From: Desulfobulbaceae bacterium
Lineage (GTDB): Bacteria > Desulfobacterota > Desulfobulbia > Desulfobulbales > Desulfocapsaceae
NCBI GenBank assembly: GCA_024636345.1
Contig: JAGXHG010000040.1
Span: 21,322 to 85,321 of the forward strand
Direction: 5' to 3'
Length of the DNA stretch: 64,000 nt
Position 1 is the stretch's first letter. The number at the start of each line of letters is the position of its first letter. The notes under the pieces are model-generated. The model saw nothing but the letters and a program-made list of their open reading frames with translations. It ran no database searches and had not been told where the DNA came from. A program made the translations under genes and the position numbers. This document shows, one piece after another, positions 1 to 8,430 of the stretch.

Positions 1-1
1 C

Positions 2-235
2 AATGAAGAGTACCGGCCGCTGATCCCCGGCTACATGCTGCGCCACAAGGTCAAACCAGGGATTACCGGCCTGGCCCAGATCAGTGGTTGTCGAGGGGAG
101 ACGGAAACCCCGGGAAAGATGGAAAATCGGGTACGCTATGATCTCGATTATATCCAAAACTGGTCCCTCGGTCTGGATATGAAAATCATTCTGCGCACCA
201 TTTTTCAGGTCGTTAGCGGAAAGAATGTCTACTGA
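2..235 (+). CDS. Exopolysaccharide initiating sugar-phosphate transferase, C-terminal end (5' cut by window)
   Basis: Only the last 77 codons are inside the window; the open frame continues upstream of base 1. The visible protein has the conserved tail of WcaJ/PglC-type polyprenyl-phosphate glycosyl-1-phosphate transferases: LIPGYMLRHKVKPGITGLAQ, then GETETPGKM, then YDLDYIQNWS and a terminal KNVY. Family members load the first sugar phosphate onto undecaprenyl phosphate at the inner membrane, so this gene would start synthesis of the polysaccharide handled by the neighbouring operon. Its stop overlaps the start of the acyltransferase by 11 bases, which suggests co-translation. Family assignment is firm from the tail; the sugar cannot be told. 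Confidence 0.88.
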   Translation, partial: NEEYRPLIPGYMLRHKVKPGITGLAQISGCRGETETPGKMENRVRYDLDYIQNWSLGLDMKIILRTIFQVVSGKNVY

Positions 236-1229
236 ATCCCGGCCATATACAGGGTATATACGTGAGATGCAGATCGCCAGAGGTATCGGCATTTTACTGG
301 TAACTCTCGGCCATAGTGAACCAGTGGCCCAGGCTTTCCCTTTCTTTTGGGATATCATCTACAGCTTTCACATGCCTCTCTTCTTTTTCCTCTCGGGCTT
401 TTTTTCACTTCGACTGGTCAGCAGGCCCTGGCTTCAAGAAATTCTTCCACGAACCGCGCGCCTCTATCTGCCTTACTTTGTCATCAGCCTGTCCTACGGT
501 CTGATCAAATTCTTTATACCAGCCCTGAAACGCCCGGTTATTCCCCAAGAGCTTCTAAGTCAGATCGTTTTCTATCCATTTGAGAACCCGGCATTGTTTC
601 TCTGGTTTCTCTATATCCTGTTGCTCATGAAAATGCTCTCCCCGCTCTTTCGTGGCCGAGGCCCTCTCCTGTTTCTACCGATCTTCACCATTACTGCCTG
701 CTGGTACGGCTCCATAGAGTTGTTTGGCATCTCGTCCCTGCTGAAACACCTGCTATATTATAACTGTGGCCTGTTGCTTGCCGGACAACATACTGTTTTC
801 TTCAGCTGGCTTCGCAACAGAAACCTGCGGCTTGCCGTCATCCTTCTTTTCCCGCTCTTATATTCCTTCAGCACAAAAAGCAACAACGGCCCATTACCGG
901 TGGCAACGGCACTGGCTGGAATCTGGTTAGTCCTATCGTTTTCTTTTCTTGGTCTTCCGGAGAGGATCAGTGGCTGGCTGGAATATTGCGGCAAACTATC
1001 ATTGGAAATCTATCTATTGCAGTACTATTTCATTTTCCCGGTACTGGTTGCACTCACCCATATTGGCATCGAGCCCCGACTCATCGTCCTCTTCACTTTT
1101 ACAGCAGGACTCTGCGGGCCTATTCTTACCAGCCGTCTGATACTGGAGAAAAGCAAGATACTGGCACTGGTGTTGAGCGGCAGAACGAAAAAACCGGGAC
1201 GATCGACAAAGAATGAAACAGCCTTTTAA
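225..1229 (+). CDS. Membrane acyltransferase, family 3 (sugar O-acetylase type)
   Basis: A 334-residue polytopic protein with about ten hydrophobic segments. The N-terminus reads RGIGILLVTLGHSE and then FHMPLFFFLSGFF. This is the acyltransferase-3 (PF01757) pattern, in which the first-helix His and the HMPLFF..SG motif are hallmarks. Such enzymes move acetyl or other acyl groups across the inner membrane onto sugars of surface polysaccharides. The ATG lies inside the preceding sugar-transferase gene. The stop converges on the glycosyltransferase gene ending at 1237, with only 7 bases between. The role is probably decoration of the polysaccharide; donor and acceptor are unknown. Confidence 0.85.
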   Translation: MSTESRPYTGYIREMQIARGIGILLVTLGHSEPVAQAFPFFWDIIYSFHMPLFFFLSGFFSLRLVSRPWLQEILPRTARLYLPYFVISLSYGLIKFFIPALKRPVIPQELLSQIVFYPFENPALFLWFLYILLLMKMLSPLFRGRGPLLFLPIFTITACWYGSIELFGISSLLKHLLYYNCGLLLAGQHTVFFSWLRNRNLRLAVILLFPLLYSFSTKSNNGPLPVATALAGIWLVLSFSFLGLPERISGWLEYCGKLSLEIYLLQYYFIFPVLVALTHIGIEPRLIVLFTFTAGLCGPILTSRLILEKSKILALVLSGRTKKPGRSTKNETAF

Positions 1230-1236
1230 AGAGCCG

Positions 1237-2385
1237 TCAGGATTGAATAACGGCTTTGATAGCCCCTGAAACCGCCGCCATATAGCGGTCTTCATGGTAG
1301 TATTTCTCGTAACGCTTTCTGCCTTCAGTGCCATGAGCGATCACAAGATCAGGTTGTTCAACATAGGTGCGAATAGCCGCCGCCAAGGCCTCCGGGTCAC
1401 CTGGACAAAAACGCAATCCTGTTTCTCCGTCCACGACAATATCCACCAGACCTCCATGATCGGCGGCAATGACCGGACGCCCGTGTCCCATGGCCTCAAT
1501 GGCCACCAGCCCAAAGGGCTCTGGAAGCAGTGAAGGAACTACGACAACAGAGGACCAGTGATAGAGGTCCGTTGGATCTTCCACAAATTCACGAAATTCA
1601 ATACATTCCTTCAGCCCCGACTCCTTGGCCTGACGAATAACATTATCCCTGAAATGATACTGATCCCGATAAACGCCACCTACCATGACCACCCGAATTC
1701 GTTTTTGCAATGACGCCTCCAGCCGGGTAAGCGCAGCCACCAGCACTCCTTGCCCTTTCCAGCTGTTAAAACGCCCAATCAGCAAAATCCGCAGGGTATC
1801 ATCCACCCCTACAGGCTCATAATCCCGAATAAGCGTTCCATTGGCAATAACCAGATGGCGGGAATCTTCCAGCACATCAAAGGCCTTTCTGGTCGCCTGG
1901 GAATTAAAGATCACCGTGGCGCCGGAAAGCCTTACAATGATCCGCAACACTATTCTCGAAAATCCAACGGGAAGCTCCCGGACGTGGAGAATAGCAGGGA
2001 TTCTCTTCAGCCTGCAGGCAATGATATAATCTAAAATCACCGTTGTATTGATATAAACCGCATCATAATTGCCTACTAGCGTCATGGCCTTTCTGATCGC
2101 CTCCAGCTGTGCCGGGATATTAAACAGTGCTCCATTTTTGAGAAGCTGTTTACGCAACACGAAAAGTGGGGCGATGATAATCTCGTCGATATGGGGCTTC
2201 AGAAGTTCTACAAGCGGACCATGTGTTGCCAGCAGCACTGTGATATGGCTCTCCGGTACTGCCCGACGGAAACCGCGTACCGATCTCTCAAATGATCTAT
2301 CGGATCCATAGAGTTCAGCACCTTGATGCACGAACAACACCCGAATGCACTCCGAGCTGAGGTTTGTATTCCTACAGGTAGTCAT
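1237..2385 (-). CDS. Glycosyltransferase family 4 (group 1)
   Basis: A 382-residue GT-B fold enzyme and the last gene of the exopolysaccharide operon. The N-terminal half has VLFVHQGAELYGSDRS, the usual acceptor-side motif of GT4 enzymes. The C-terminal half has LLIGRFNSWKGQ followed by PSLLPEPFGLVAIEAMGHGR, where the E...G..EA region binds the nucleotide sugar. Members add one sugar from an NDP donor to the growing lipid-linked repeat unit on the cytoplasmic face. The start codon overlaps the stop of the upstream gene (ATGA), indicating translational coupling. The exact sugar and linkage cannot be predicted. Confidence 0.88.
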   Translation of the reverse strand: MTTCRNTNLSSECIRVLFVHQGAELYGSDRSFERSVRGFRRAVPESHITVLLATHGPLVELLKPHIDEIIIAPLFVLRKQLLKNGALFNIPAQLEAIRKAMTLVGNYDAVYINTTVILDYIIACRLKRIPAILHVRELPVGFSRIVLRIIVRLSGATVIFNSQATRKAFDVLEDSRHLVIANGTLIRDYEPVGVDDTLRILLIGRFNSWKGQGVLVAALTRLEASLQKRIRVVMVGGVYRDQYHFRDNVIRQAKESGLKECIEFREFVEDPTDLYHWSSVVVVPSLLPEPFGLVAIEAMGHGRPVIAADHGGLVDIVVDGETGLRFCPGDPEALAAAIRTYVEQPDLVIAHGTEGRKRYEKYYHEDRYMAAVSGAIKAVIQS

Positions 2386-2957
2386 TCATTATCCTTTGGC
2401 ATATCCATCACCTTTGGCATGTCCATCACACTTATAGGTTCAAGTTCACTGCCGGGTTCATCGCATTGAATAAGTGGCACGGCCATCCAGAAGCAATGAC
2501 TTTCATTGAGCGGTCGGACCGGCACCCACGTGCTTGTCACCCCCGCGCAATTAAAGGGCGGTAGTTCGTATCCCAGGATACGAGAAGTTCCACGCTGATT
2601 GCCCGATTGTTGGAAGTCACGAGCAATGGTCTGCAGATCATAGTCACAGGAAAAAATCGGTGTTCCCTTCTTCAGAGAAATCAATTTACGATCAATAACC
2701 ATGCGGTAAAACTCTGATTGCAGAGGATCCGGATGCAGATCCTCTGTATGGGTATTTAAAAATTCTCCCTGATTCACCAGATCCACATTAGCCCCATGAC
2801 GAAAAAGAAAACACCCTCTGGTCACCATGTATGGCTGTGCGACGGCAAAGCACTGTTTGGCTGTATAACAGGTTTCAGCCAAGCTATGACCTGACAACAA
2901 TAGACTGGTCAGGAGACAAAGAAAGAATGATATTAAAAAATGCTTCATTGTGGTCAT
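2382..2957 (-). CDS. Small secreted protein of unknown function in the EPS operon
   Basis: About 190 residues. An N-terminal signal peptide (MKHFLISFFLCLLTSLLLSG, ending near SLAE) predicts export to the periplasm or outside. Two in-frame ATGs (at 2957 and 2948) are possible; the second begins exactly at the signal peptide. The mature part has five Cys residues (CYTAKQC, GCFLF, FSCDYD, FNCAG) and further single Cys near the end, so disulfides are plausible. I recognise no family. The C-terminus carries a duplicated VMDMPK hexapeptide from an 18-base tandem repeat. It sits between two glycosyltransferase genes and overlaps the next by 4 bases, so it is probably part of the polysaccharide system. 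Confidence 0.7.
   Translation of the reverse strand: MTTMKHFLISFFLCLLTSLLLSGHSLAETCYTAKQCFAVAQPYMVTRGCFLFRHGANVDLVNQGEFLNTHTEDLHPDPLQSEFYRMVIDRKLISLKKGTPIFSCDYDLQTIARDFQQSGNQRGTSRILGYELPPFNCAGVTSTWVPVRPLNESHCFWMAVPLIQCDEPGSELEPISVMDMPKVMDMPKDNE
2393..2428. repeat. Two tandem 18-bp units in the 3' end of the secreted-protein gene
   Basis: The unit cctttggcatatccatca is followed directly by a copy differing at one base (cctttggcatgtccatca). On the minus strand it encodes VMDMPK twice, just before the stop. The near identity suggests a recent in-frame duplication. Confidence 0.85.
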
Positions 2958-2978
2958 CACGAGAAAGTAGAAATGTAT

Positions 2979-3959
2979 TTATTTCGAAAAATACCCTTTC
3001 AGGAACAGGTACTTGTACATTTTTTGATACAAGAACAGGCTCAGACGTTCGTTGCGGCTTTCAAAAAATCTGCCCGTCCAGCGAATCAATGGAAAGCTCA
3101 GGTCATTAACCACGAAACGGCGTAAACATTCCTTGATATTCGCCATGGAAAAGGGACAGTCACGATCCAAGAGAAAATTCATGCGCCGATTCAACTCCCT
3201 GGCCTCTTCTGGATCGCAGAGACTGGTCCATACGGCAAATCGTTTACCATAATCAAGAACTTTGTTGATATATTCATCAGGGCTACGGAAATGATAATGA
3301 AAGGCACGGATCGCGGGGTTATGCACCAATTTCATCCCCTTTTTTGCCAACCGCTGTGCCAATTCAGTATCTTCAAAACCGGCCAGCTCGGCATTCTCAT
3401 CCTGTTGACGCCTGAAACTGCCGTCGTCAAAACGAATCTTGTCTATAAAACGTCGTTTCAGGGACACATTGAGGGTGCTGAAATGAAGCCAGTCATAAGG
3501 ATCGTCATTTTCACATTGAATGGCACTCATGCCTTGCACGACATTCCCCAGATACATCAGCGGTTTTATCTCCAGGTCTTCAGGCATAGCTGCCGCACCC
3601 AGTACCACGTAATAATCTTCCGCATAACGATCATGGCTTTCCAGATGTCCGCGCAGGTAGTTAGCACAGGGAATGGTGTCCCCATCCGAAAAAATAATAA
3701 TTTCACCGCAGGCTAGATCCAGTCCACGGTTCCGGGTCAAGGCACGACCGCTGTTCACTGGATTCTGCAGGAAAATAACCTGCGGAGCCCCTGCCTCCTT
3801 GCTGATTTCAGCCGCCGTATTGTCGGTGGAGCAGTCATCGATGACGATAATCTCATAGTCCTCGACCGGAACCGCTTGTTTACAAAAAGCCCGCAGGGTA
3901 CGGCCGATTGTCTTTCCTGTATTATAGCAGGGTATGATAATAGAAGCTTTTTTCGTCAT
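2979..3959 (-). CDS. Glycosyltransferase family 2
   Basis: About 326 residues from the ATG at 3959; an upstream in-frame ATG at 3977 adds six residues. I prefer 3959 because it forms an ATGA overlap with the flippase stop. The N-terminus KASIIIPCYNTGKTIGRTL, then IVIDDCSTD and IIFSDGDTIP, is the GT-A nucleotide-sugar fold with a D-x-D type metal motif. A later ELAGFEDTELAQRL segment is the acceptor/catalytic region. Members transfer sugars to lipid-linked intermediates in the cytoplasm. It lies within the EPS operon; sugar specificity is unknown. Confidence 0.87.
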   Translation of the reverse strand: MTKKASIIIPCYNTGKTIGRTLRAFCKQAVPVEDYEIIVIDDCSTDNTAAEISKEAGAPQVIFLQNPVNSGRALTRNRGLDLACGEIIIFSDGDTIPCANYLRGHLESHDRYAEDYYVVLGAAAMPEDLEIKPLMYLGNVVQGMSAIQCENDDPYDWLHFSTLNVSLKRRFIDKIRFDDGSFRRQQDENAELAGFEDTELAQRLAKKGMKLVHNPAIRAFHYHFRSPDEYINKVLDYGKRFAVWTSLCDPEEARELNRRMNFLLDRDCPFSMANIKECLRRFVVNDLSFPLIRWTGRFFESRNERLSLFLYQKMYKYLFLKGYFSK

Positions 3960-5347
3960 CGGGATAAAGTTTTCCATAACGGGACATTAAAGAGCACCAG
4001 CGCTCCTGGCCAGGCAACAAGCGCCAGGGCCAGACGCCAAGGGAGAGTAAATCCCGCCGAAACATGTACCACAACAAAGATCAACAGGCATGACGCCCCC
4101 ATGCGCCACCATATCTGGATACTGAATATATTTCCAATAGATTTAATAATATACAAAAATGAAACCAAAACGAATATACACTCAACCAGCAGAGTCGTCC
4201 AAGCAGAACCGTAAAAACTGAAGATCGGAATAAAAAAGTAATTGAGAACCACATTCAAGATGGCAGTAGCAGCACCAAGCCACATCTGAAAATTGACCAC
4301 TCTGATCGCCACCAGTACCACAAAATTAAAGAGTGAATAAAATGACAGAACACCAATCCAAGCCATTATATTGAGTAACGGTGCCACTTCCCAATATGCA
4401 TGTCCAAAAAGAAGATCGACAAAGGGACCGGAAACAAGAGGAACCAGCAGAGCACCAGGAACAATAACGCAGGTCAACAGTTCCAGAATCCGGCTATAAC
4501 GCCGCCGTAATCCCTCCCTGTCATCTTGGGCCAGTTTTGATAGAATCGGCAGCATGGGACTGGAGAGCATAACGGCAAAAATAACCGCCATATCCAGAAA
4601 TCGATAGGCACTATTATACGTACCGACGGCATAGTCTCCCTTCATTGCTGCCAACATAAAGGTATCGGCTCTGGTGTGTACAAGGGTAAGGATACCAGAA
4701 ATCCCAACAGGAACGGCAATGGATAAAATCTGTTTCTGTATCGTCCACCGCCATCGGAACGAAGGGCGCAGAAGTGACAGACTCAGCCAGCCGGCAAAAA
4801 GAGTATAGATGATATTAGCCAGGACATAAATGGCGATCAGATCAAAAAGTGGTCGTTTTAAGAAAAGAATGACAACGGAAAAGAGAGCAAAGACCACAGC
4901 ATATAAAGCCGATCCCCAAAGAGAATACCATGGTCGCCCATAAACCTGAAAAAGCGAGTCAAAAAATCGAGAACCCAAGAAAAAAAGCCCAAGCAATCCG
5001 ACAAGCAGACTGGAGAACAGATCGGGTCGCACCAGCCAGGCAATTGGAATGGCAGTTACAATCACGATCAGGGTAATCAGCAGGCGCAGGATCAAAAAGT
5101 TACCCCAATAGGCAGGGGCTTCCTCGATGATCCGACCGATATCCGCAGCCAGGACACTGGTAGTCCCAAATTCGGCCACCAGGATTGCCAATCCGAGAAA
5201 TACAGTGATATAGGAATACTGGCCGAAGAGTTCAGTTCCAAGCAGTCGCGCCGCCAGGACAAAGACGACAAAGTTTGCCCCCATGGTACAGACCCTTCCC
5301 AAACTTTGGGCCGAGGCATTGGAAATATATTTTTTTTTAAAATCCAT
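3956..5347 (-). CDS. Polysaccharide flippase, Wzx/MATE-like
   Basis: A 463-residue integral membrane protein with about 12-14 hydrophobic segments spread over its whole length. It begins MDFKKKYISNASAQSLGRV and continues with ARLLGTELFGQYSY, the classic N-terminus of Wzx/RfbX-type oligosaccharide flippases. The open frame extends upstream to 5509, but that extension lies over the GT4 gene and looks unlike protein, so I start at 5347, ten bases after the GT4 stop. The role is to flip the undecaprenyl-linked repeat unit across the inner membrane for polymerisation. It is coupled to the downstream GT2 by an ATGA overlap. Confidence 0.88.
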   Translation of the reverse strand: MDFKKKYISNASAQSLGRVCTMGANFVVFVLAARLLGTELFGQYSYITVFLGLAILVAEFGTTSVLAADIGRIIEEAPAYWGNFLILRLLITLIVIVTAIPIAWLVRPDLFSSLLVGLLGLFFLGSRFFDSLFQVYGRPWYSLWGSALYAVVFALFSVVILFLKRPLFDLIAIYVLANIIYTLFAGWLSLSLLRPSFRWRWTIQKQILSIAVPVGISGILTLVHTRADTFMLAAMKGDYAVGTYNSAYRFLDMAVIFAVMLSSPMLPILSKLAQDDREGLRRRYSRILELLTCVIVPGALLVPLVSGPFVDLLFGHAYWEVAPLLNIMAWIGVLSFYSLFNFVVLVAIRVVNFQMWLGAATAILNVVLNYFFIPIFSFYGSAWTTLLVECIFVLVSFLYIIKSIGNIFSIQIWWRMGASCLLIFVVVHVSAGFTLPWRLALALVAWPGALVLFNVPLWKTLSR

Positions 5348-5357
5348 TGTCACTCGA

Positions 5358-6545
5358 TTATTTGGGTCCGACCAAAGCCTTACCACAGCCTGTAAGTGTT
5401 CGTTCATATACGGCCAGGGTCTTGGCTGCTGTCTGTTGCAGCGAGAAGTGGCGCACCACCCGGGCACGTCCTTGCTCCCGCAAGTAATGGCACATGTTCC
5501 GGTCCACACACAGTCGACGCAGATGAGCTATCAGGGCAGCTTCATCTCCGACAGAAAACAACAGTCCCGTTTCTTCTTCAGGACTGATTATTTCCGGGAT
5601 CCCCCCAACCCTGGTGGCAATCACGGCACATCCTGAGGCCATAGCCTCCAGAATGGTTAAGCCAAAGGCCTCAAACCGGGATGGCAGAACAAAACAGTCC
5701 AAAAACCGGTAAAATTCAGGAATTAATCTTTGAGAAATCGGACCGAGCAGATGAATGTTAGGAGCATCCGCCATTCTTTCAAGTTCCTCGGAAAAACCGG
5801 TATCGGCAGGCCCTGCTAAAAAAAACTCAACCTCTCCTCTCAGTTCTCCGGCAATCCGGCAGAGAAGATCGGTACCTTTATTTCGGCTTAGCCTGGCCAC
5901 CGTTCCCACCTTCAAACAACCGGGATCATAGGCACATTCCGGGTCAAAGCTGCTGGTCCCTGGAGAGAATCTACCGACATCAACGCCATTATAAACGACA
6001 TCAATAGCAGTACCCGGCATGACCTTCAAAAGTTCATCCCGAGCGAAGGATGAGCAGGCAATACAGCAATCGGTATGCCGGAGTATATATTTCCAGCATT
6101 TTCTGAACAGCGGCGGTGGCCAAGCCCCATGGAAATGGAGGATCTTTTTCATTTCCTCTGGAAGCCAAGGGAAAAGCAGACCCTCGAGAGGATAATGGGC
6201 CTCCAACAGTTGGACGCCCTTGACAAATTTCGTAATCTTCCGACAAGATACGAGAGCGGAGAAACTTTCAAGATCCATCGGACAAATTTTTCTTCCTAGC
6301 GGGCTCCGGCCCAACAACCTCCCAAGCTGTGAATGCCTATCCAGCATCGGGAAATGACAGTCGTCAAAAGCCCCATTTTGTAACAGTTCTCGGAAGTCTG
6401 GGGTAAAATGTTCGGCTGGTCCACCTGTAATCAGCCGCAGGTCTGCAACCTTCCCCTTAAGCTGGTTTGCCAGTGTCTGAACATAGGTCTCAGTACCCCC
6501 ATACTGGCAACCCATACTGGCGGAAAAAAGGGCAAGAGATTTCAT
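5358..6545 (-). CDS. Glycosyltransferase family 4 (group 1)
   Basis: A 395-residue GT-B enzyme. The N-terminal domain has GCQYGGTETYVQTLANQLKG and the C-terminal domain has VGTVARLSRNKGTDL. The donor-binding stretch FVLPSRFEAFGLTILEAMAS and then CAVIATRVGGIPEII follow. This layout is typical of retaining transferases of capsule and exopolysaccharide pathways. It sits three bases downstream of the NodB-like deacetylase gene and ten bases upstream of the flippase gene, all on the same strand. It is a second GT4 besides the one ending at 1237, so the repeat unit probably has at least four transferase-added sugars. Donor unknown. Confidence 0.88.
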   Translation of the reverse strand: MKSLALFSASMGCQYGGTETYVQTLANQLKGKVADLRLITGGPAEHFTPDFRELLQNGAFDDCHFPMLDRHSQLGRLLGRSPLGRKICPMDLESFSALVSCRKITKFVKGVQLLEAHYPLEGLLFPWLPEEMKKILHFHGAWPPPLFRKCWKYILRHTDCCIACSSFARDELLKVMPGTAIDVVYNGVDVGRFSPGTSSFDPECAYDPGCLKVGTVARLSRNKGTDLLCRIAGELRGEVEFFLAGPADTGFSEELERMADAPNIHLLGPISQRLIPEFYRFLDCFVLPSRFEAFGLTILEAMASGCAVIATRVGGIPEIISPEEETGLLFSVGDEAALIAHLRRLCVDRNMCHYLREQGRARVVRHFSLQQTAAKTLAVYERTLTGCGKALVGPK

Positions 6546-6548
6546 TAA

Positions 6549-7415
6549 TTAGGAGTAAAGATGGTCATACAGACTGGAAAAACTGATAATTTCAACATCG
6601 GGTCGGTCAAGCAGATACGCCACGATATCGTGCCATGCGGTGAGAAATTCCTGATTCGGTTCATCCCAGTCCCAGAAATATTCCCAATAATGACTGACTA
6701 AAACCAAAACATCGTGGCTTGCAAGAAAGTCTGCAATCTGCGTCTTCATCATACCAAAATCATTAAACATAGAGAGGAACGGACCTGGATACTCCAGAAG
6801 AAGGAAATCACCGTCCCGTAAATAGGGCGTACGATTCTGATCATTCAGAAACCTCCTGGCCACGGCCCTGGCTTTACGCGGCCAAGAGACATGGCGCTTG
6901 CCAAGACGATGCAGAGAGATTCCTTTAAAATAACATTTCAGAATCCTGATACTTTCGGCAGAAACATCATCCCAGGGCACTATAAAAAAATCACTGGCCT
7001 GACCGAAACACTCTTTCAGAATGGTCCGGCTTGTTTCAATTTTTTCAGTAATCAGTTGCGTGTCTTTAAGCATTCCCTCACGAACACCGTCTATAGTCAT
7101 ATGATTATAGCCATGCTGCACAATTTCATATCCTGGTCTGCTACGCAAATAGCGGACGATTTCACAATCAGGAGTCAGCGGGAAAATTTGTGCCTCTGCC
7201 CGCCGATGAGGAGGAAGACAGGGCAAATAATCAAGCCGGAATTGTTCCCAAAATGGTCCATTCAAAACCCCGGCAGGTTGGCCGCCAACAATAGCAGGAA
7301 CTACGCTTAAGCCCACTGATTTTCCGGCATCCAGCAGTGGTTGATAGAGAATCTCCAGCATCTCAGGCTTGGTAAAAAGGCAGGTATCATCATCTCGAAT
7401 CACTACATATTTCAT
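6549..7415 (-). CDS. Polysaccharide deacetylase-like (NodB-fold) protein
   Basis: A 288-residue protein that opens with YVVIRDDDTCLF, the RDDDT metal-binding start of NodB-homology deacetylases. It has a central VQHGYNHM segment supplying the H..xH metal ligands, and YWEYFWDWDEP near the C-terminus. No signal peptide is visible, so it may act in the cytoplasm. Members remove N- or O-acetyl groups from sugars, though some lack activity. The start overlaps the stop of the upstream GT2 by 4 bases. It may act on the repeat-unit intermediate made by its neighbours. Family call good, activity inferred. Confidence 0.75.
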   Translation of the reverse strand: MKYVVIRDDDTCLFTKPEMLEILYQPLLDAGKSVGLSVVPAIVGGQPAGVLNGPFWEQFRLDYLPCLPPHRRAEAQIFPLTPDCEIVRYLRSRPGYEIVQHGYNHMTIDGVREGMLKDTQLITEKIETSRTILKECFGQASDFFIVPWDDVSAESIRILKCYFKGISLHRLGKRHVSWPRKARAVARRFLNDQNRTPYLRDGDFLLLEYPGPFLSMFNDFGMMKTQIADFLASHDVLVLVSHYWEYFWDWDEPNQEFLTAWHDIVAYLLDRPDVEIISFSSLYDHLYS

Positions 7416-8425
7416 CGTTTACCGTCTCCAGCAGAACGGTCCGAGAGGCTCCGGATGTCACCCCACAGCAGTCGTCCTGCAGCACGCAGGTAAAATCCGC
7501 CCTTACTTTTAGTCGACGGATCAGAGTTAATCGTACCCGATAGCAGATAAAGCACTGCACGTACAAGAAAAACCAGGGACAATCCAGCACAGGTTAGATT
7601 ACAGATCAGACTGCCGTACCGTTTTTGGAGAAGAAGCCGGTAAGAATCACAAGTTGCGAAGAGGGCATGGCCACTCATCCCCTTTTTGCCACCCCCTTCG
7701 AAATGACAGGTATCACCGCCCGCAACATAGGCAACTTTTTCACCTCGCTCACGTACCCGCCGACAGAGGTCTGAATCTTCACAATACATAAAAATATCAC
7801 GGTCAAACCCTGAAAGCTCCTTCCATATCCTTCTCCTGATACAAAAAAAAGCTCCTGAGACCCAGTCAACCTCCTGGTGAGTCTGCTCATAAAACTCTGG
7901 CCGTTTTTCATGGATCTGCCAGCCGCTAAACCATGTGCAGGTACGTGGCAACATCCAGGACAACAAAATCCGGTAAGGTGTATGTTCATATCCGACAGAG
8001 GTCTGTACAGAGCCATCTGGATTGCGAAGTCGACCACCAACAACAGCAGTATCCGGGTGCGTCTCAAGGTAATCAATGAGTGGCTGAAACGCCTCCTGCA
8101 TCTTGGTGTCATTATTCAACAACAGCAGAAATCGGCCACGGGCCTGTTCGGCACCGTAGTTATTTCCTCGGGAAAAACCAAGATTGTCCGGACTGCAGAT
8201 TAATTGCACGCCGGGCCACGTTTTCGACAAATAATCCTGGCTGCCATCGTCGGAATTGTTATCAACAATAATGATTTCATGCCGGCAGGATAGATTCTGG
8301 GACAAGGCGCGTAGACACGTTTCCAGAAATGACTGACCGTTGTAGTTGACGATGATGACAGAGAGCACTATTGCATCAACCCCACCATTTATTTTTATGG
8401 CCGGTGGCCCACTTATAATTGTCAT
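7412..8425 (-). CDS. Glycosyltransferase family 2 (rhamnosyltransferase-like)
   Basis: A 337-residue GT-A enzyme. It has LSVIIVNYNGQSFLETCLRA, IIIVDNNSDDGSQ, then LLLNNDTKM (the DxD-like metal motif), and later VSGAFFCIRRRIWKELSGFD with MYCEDSDLCRR. This ordering is characteristic of the WbbL-like subgroup of GT2, many of which are rhamnosyltransferases. The window also encodes the full dTDP-rhamnose pathway (rmlABCD), so rhamnose is a plausible donor, but this is an inference. A hydrophobic stretch near the C-terminus (LSLVFLVRAVLYLL) suggests membrane association. It lies between the polymerase/ligase and the deacetylase. Confidence 0.86.
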   Translation of the reverse strand: MTIISGPPAIKINGGVDAIVLSVIIVNYNGQSFLETCLRALSQNLSCRHEIIIVDNNSDDGSQDYLSKTWPGVQLICSPDNLGFSRGNNYGAEQARGRFLLLLNNDTKMQEAFQPLIDYLETHPDTAVVGGRLRNPDGSVQTSVGYEHTPYRILLSWMLPRTCTWFSGWQIHEKRPEFYEQTHQEVDWVSGAFFCIRRRIWKELSGFDRDIFMYCEDSDLCRRVRERGEKVAYVAGGDTCHFEGGGKKGMSGHALFATCDSYRLLLQKRYGSLICNLTCAGLSLVFLVRAVLYLLSGTINSDPSTKSKGGFYLRAAGRLLWGDIRSLSDRSAGDGKR

Positions 8426-8430
8426 TTCAT

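Noticed and set aside
1980..2002. GAGAAT-AGCAGGG-ATTCTC hairpin in a GT4 gene, loop with AGGGA
   Set aside because: No second hairpin at 26 nt and no shared flanks.
5348..5509. In-frame N-terminal extension of the flippase to 5509
   Set aside because: It lies over the C-terminus of the GT4 gene, has unlikely composition, and the canonical flippase start is at 5347.
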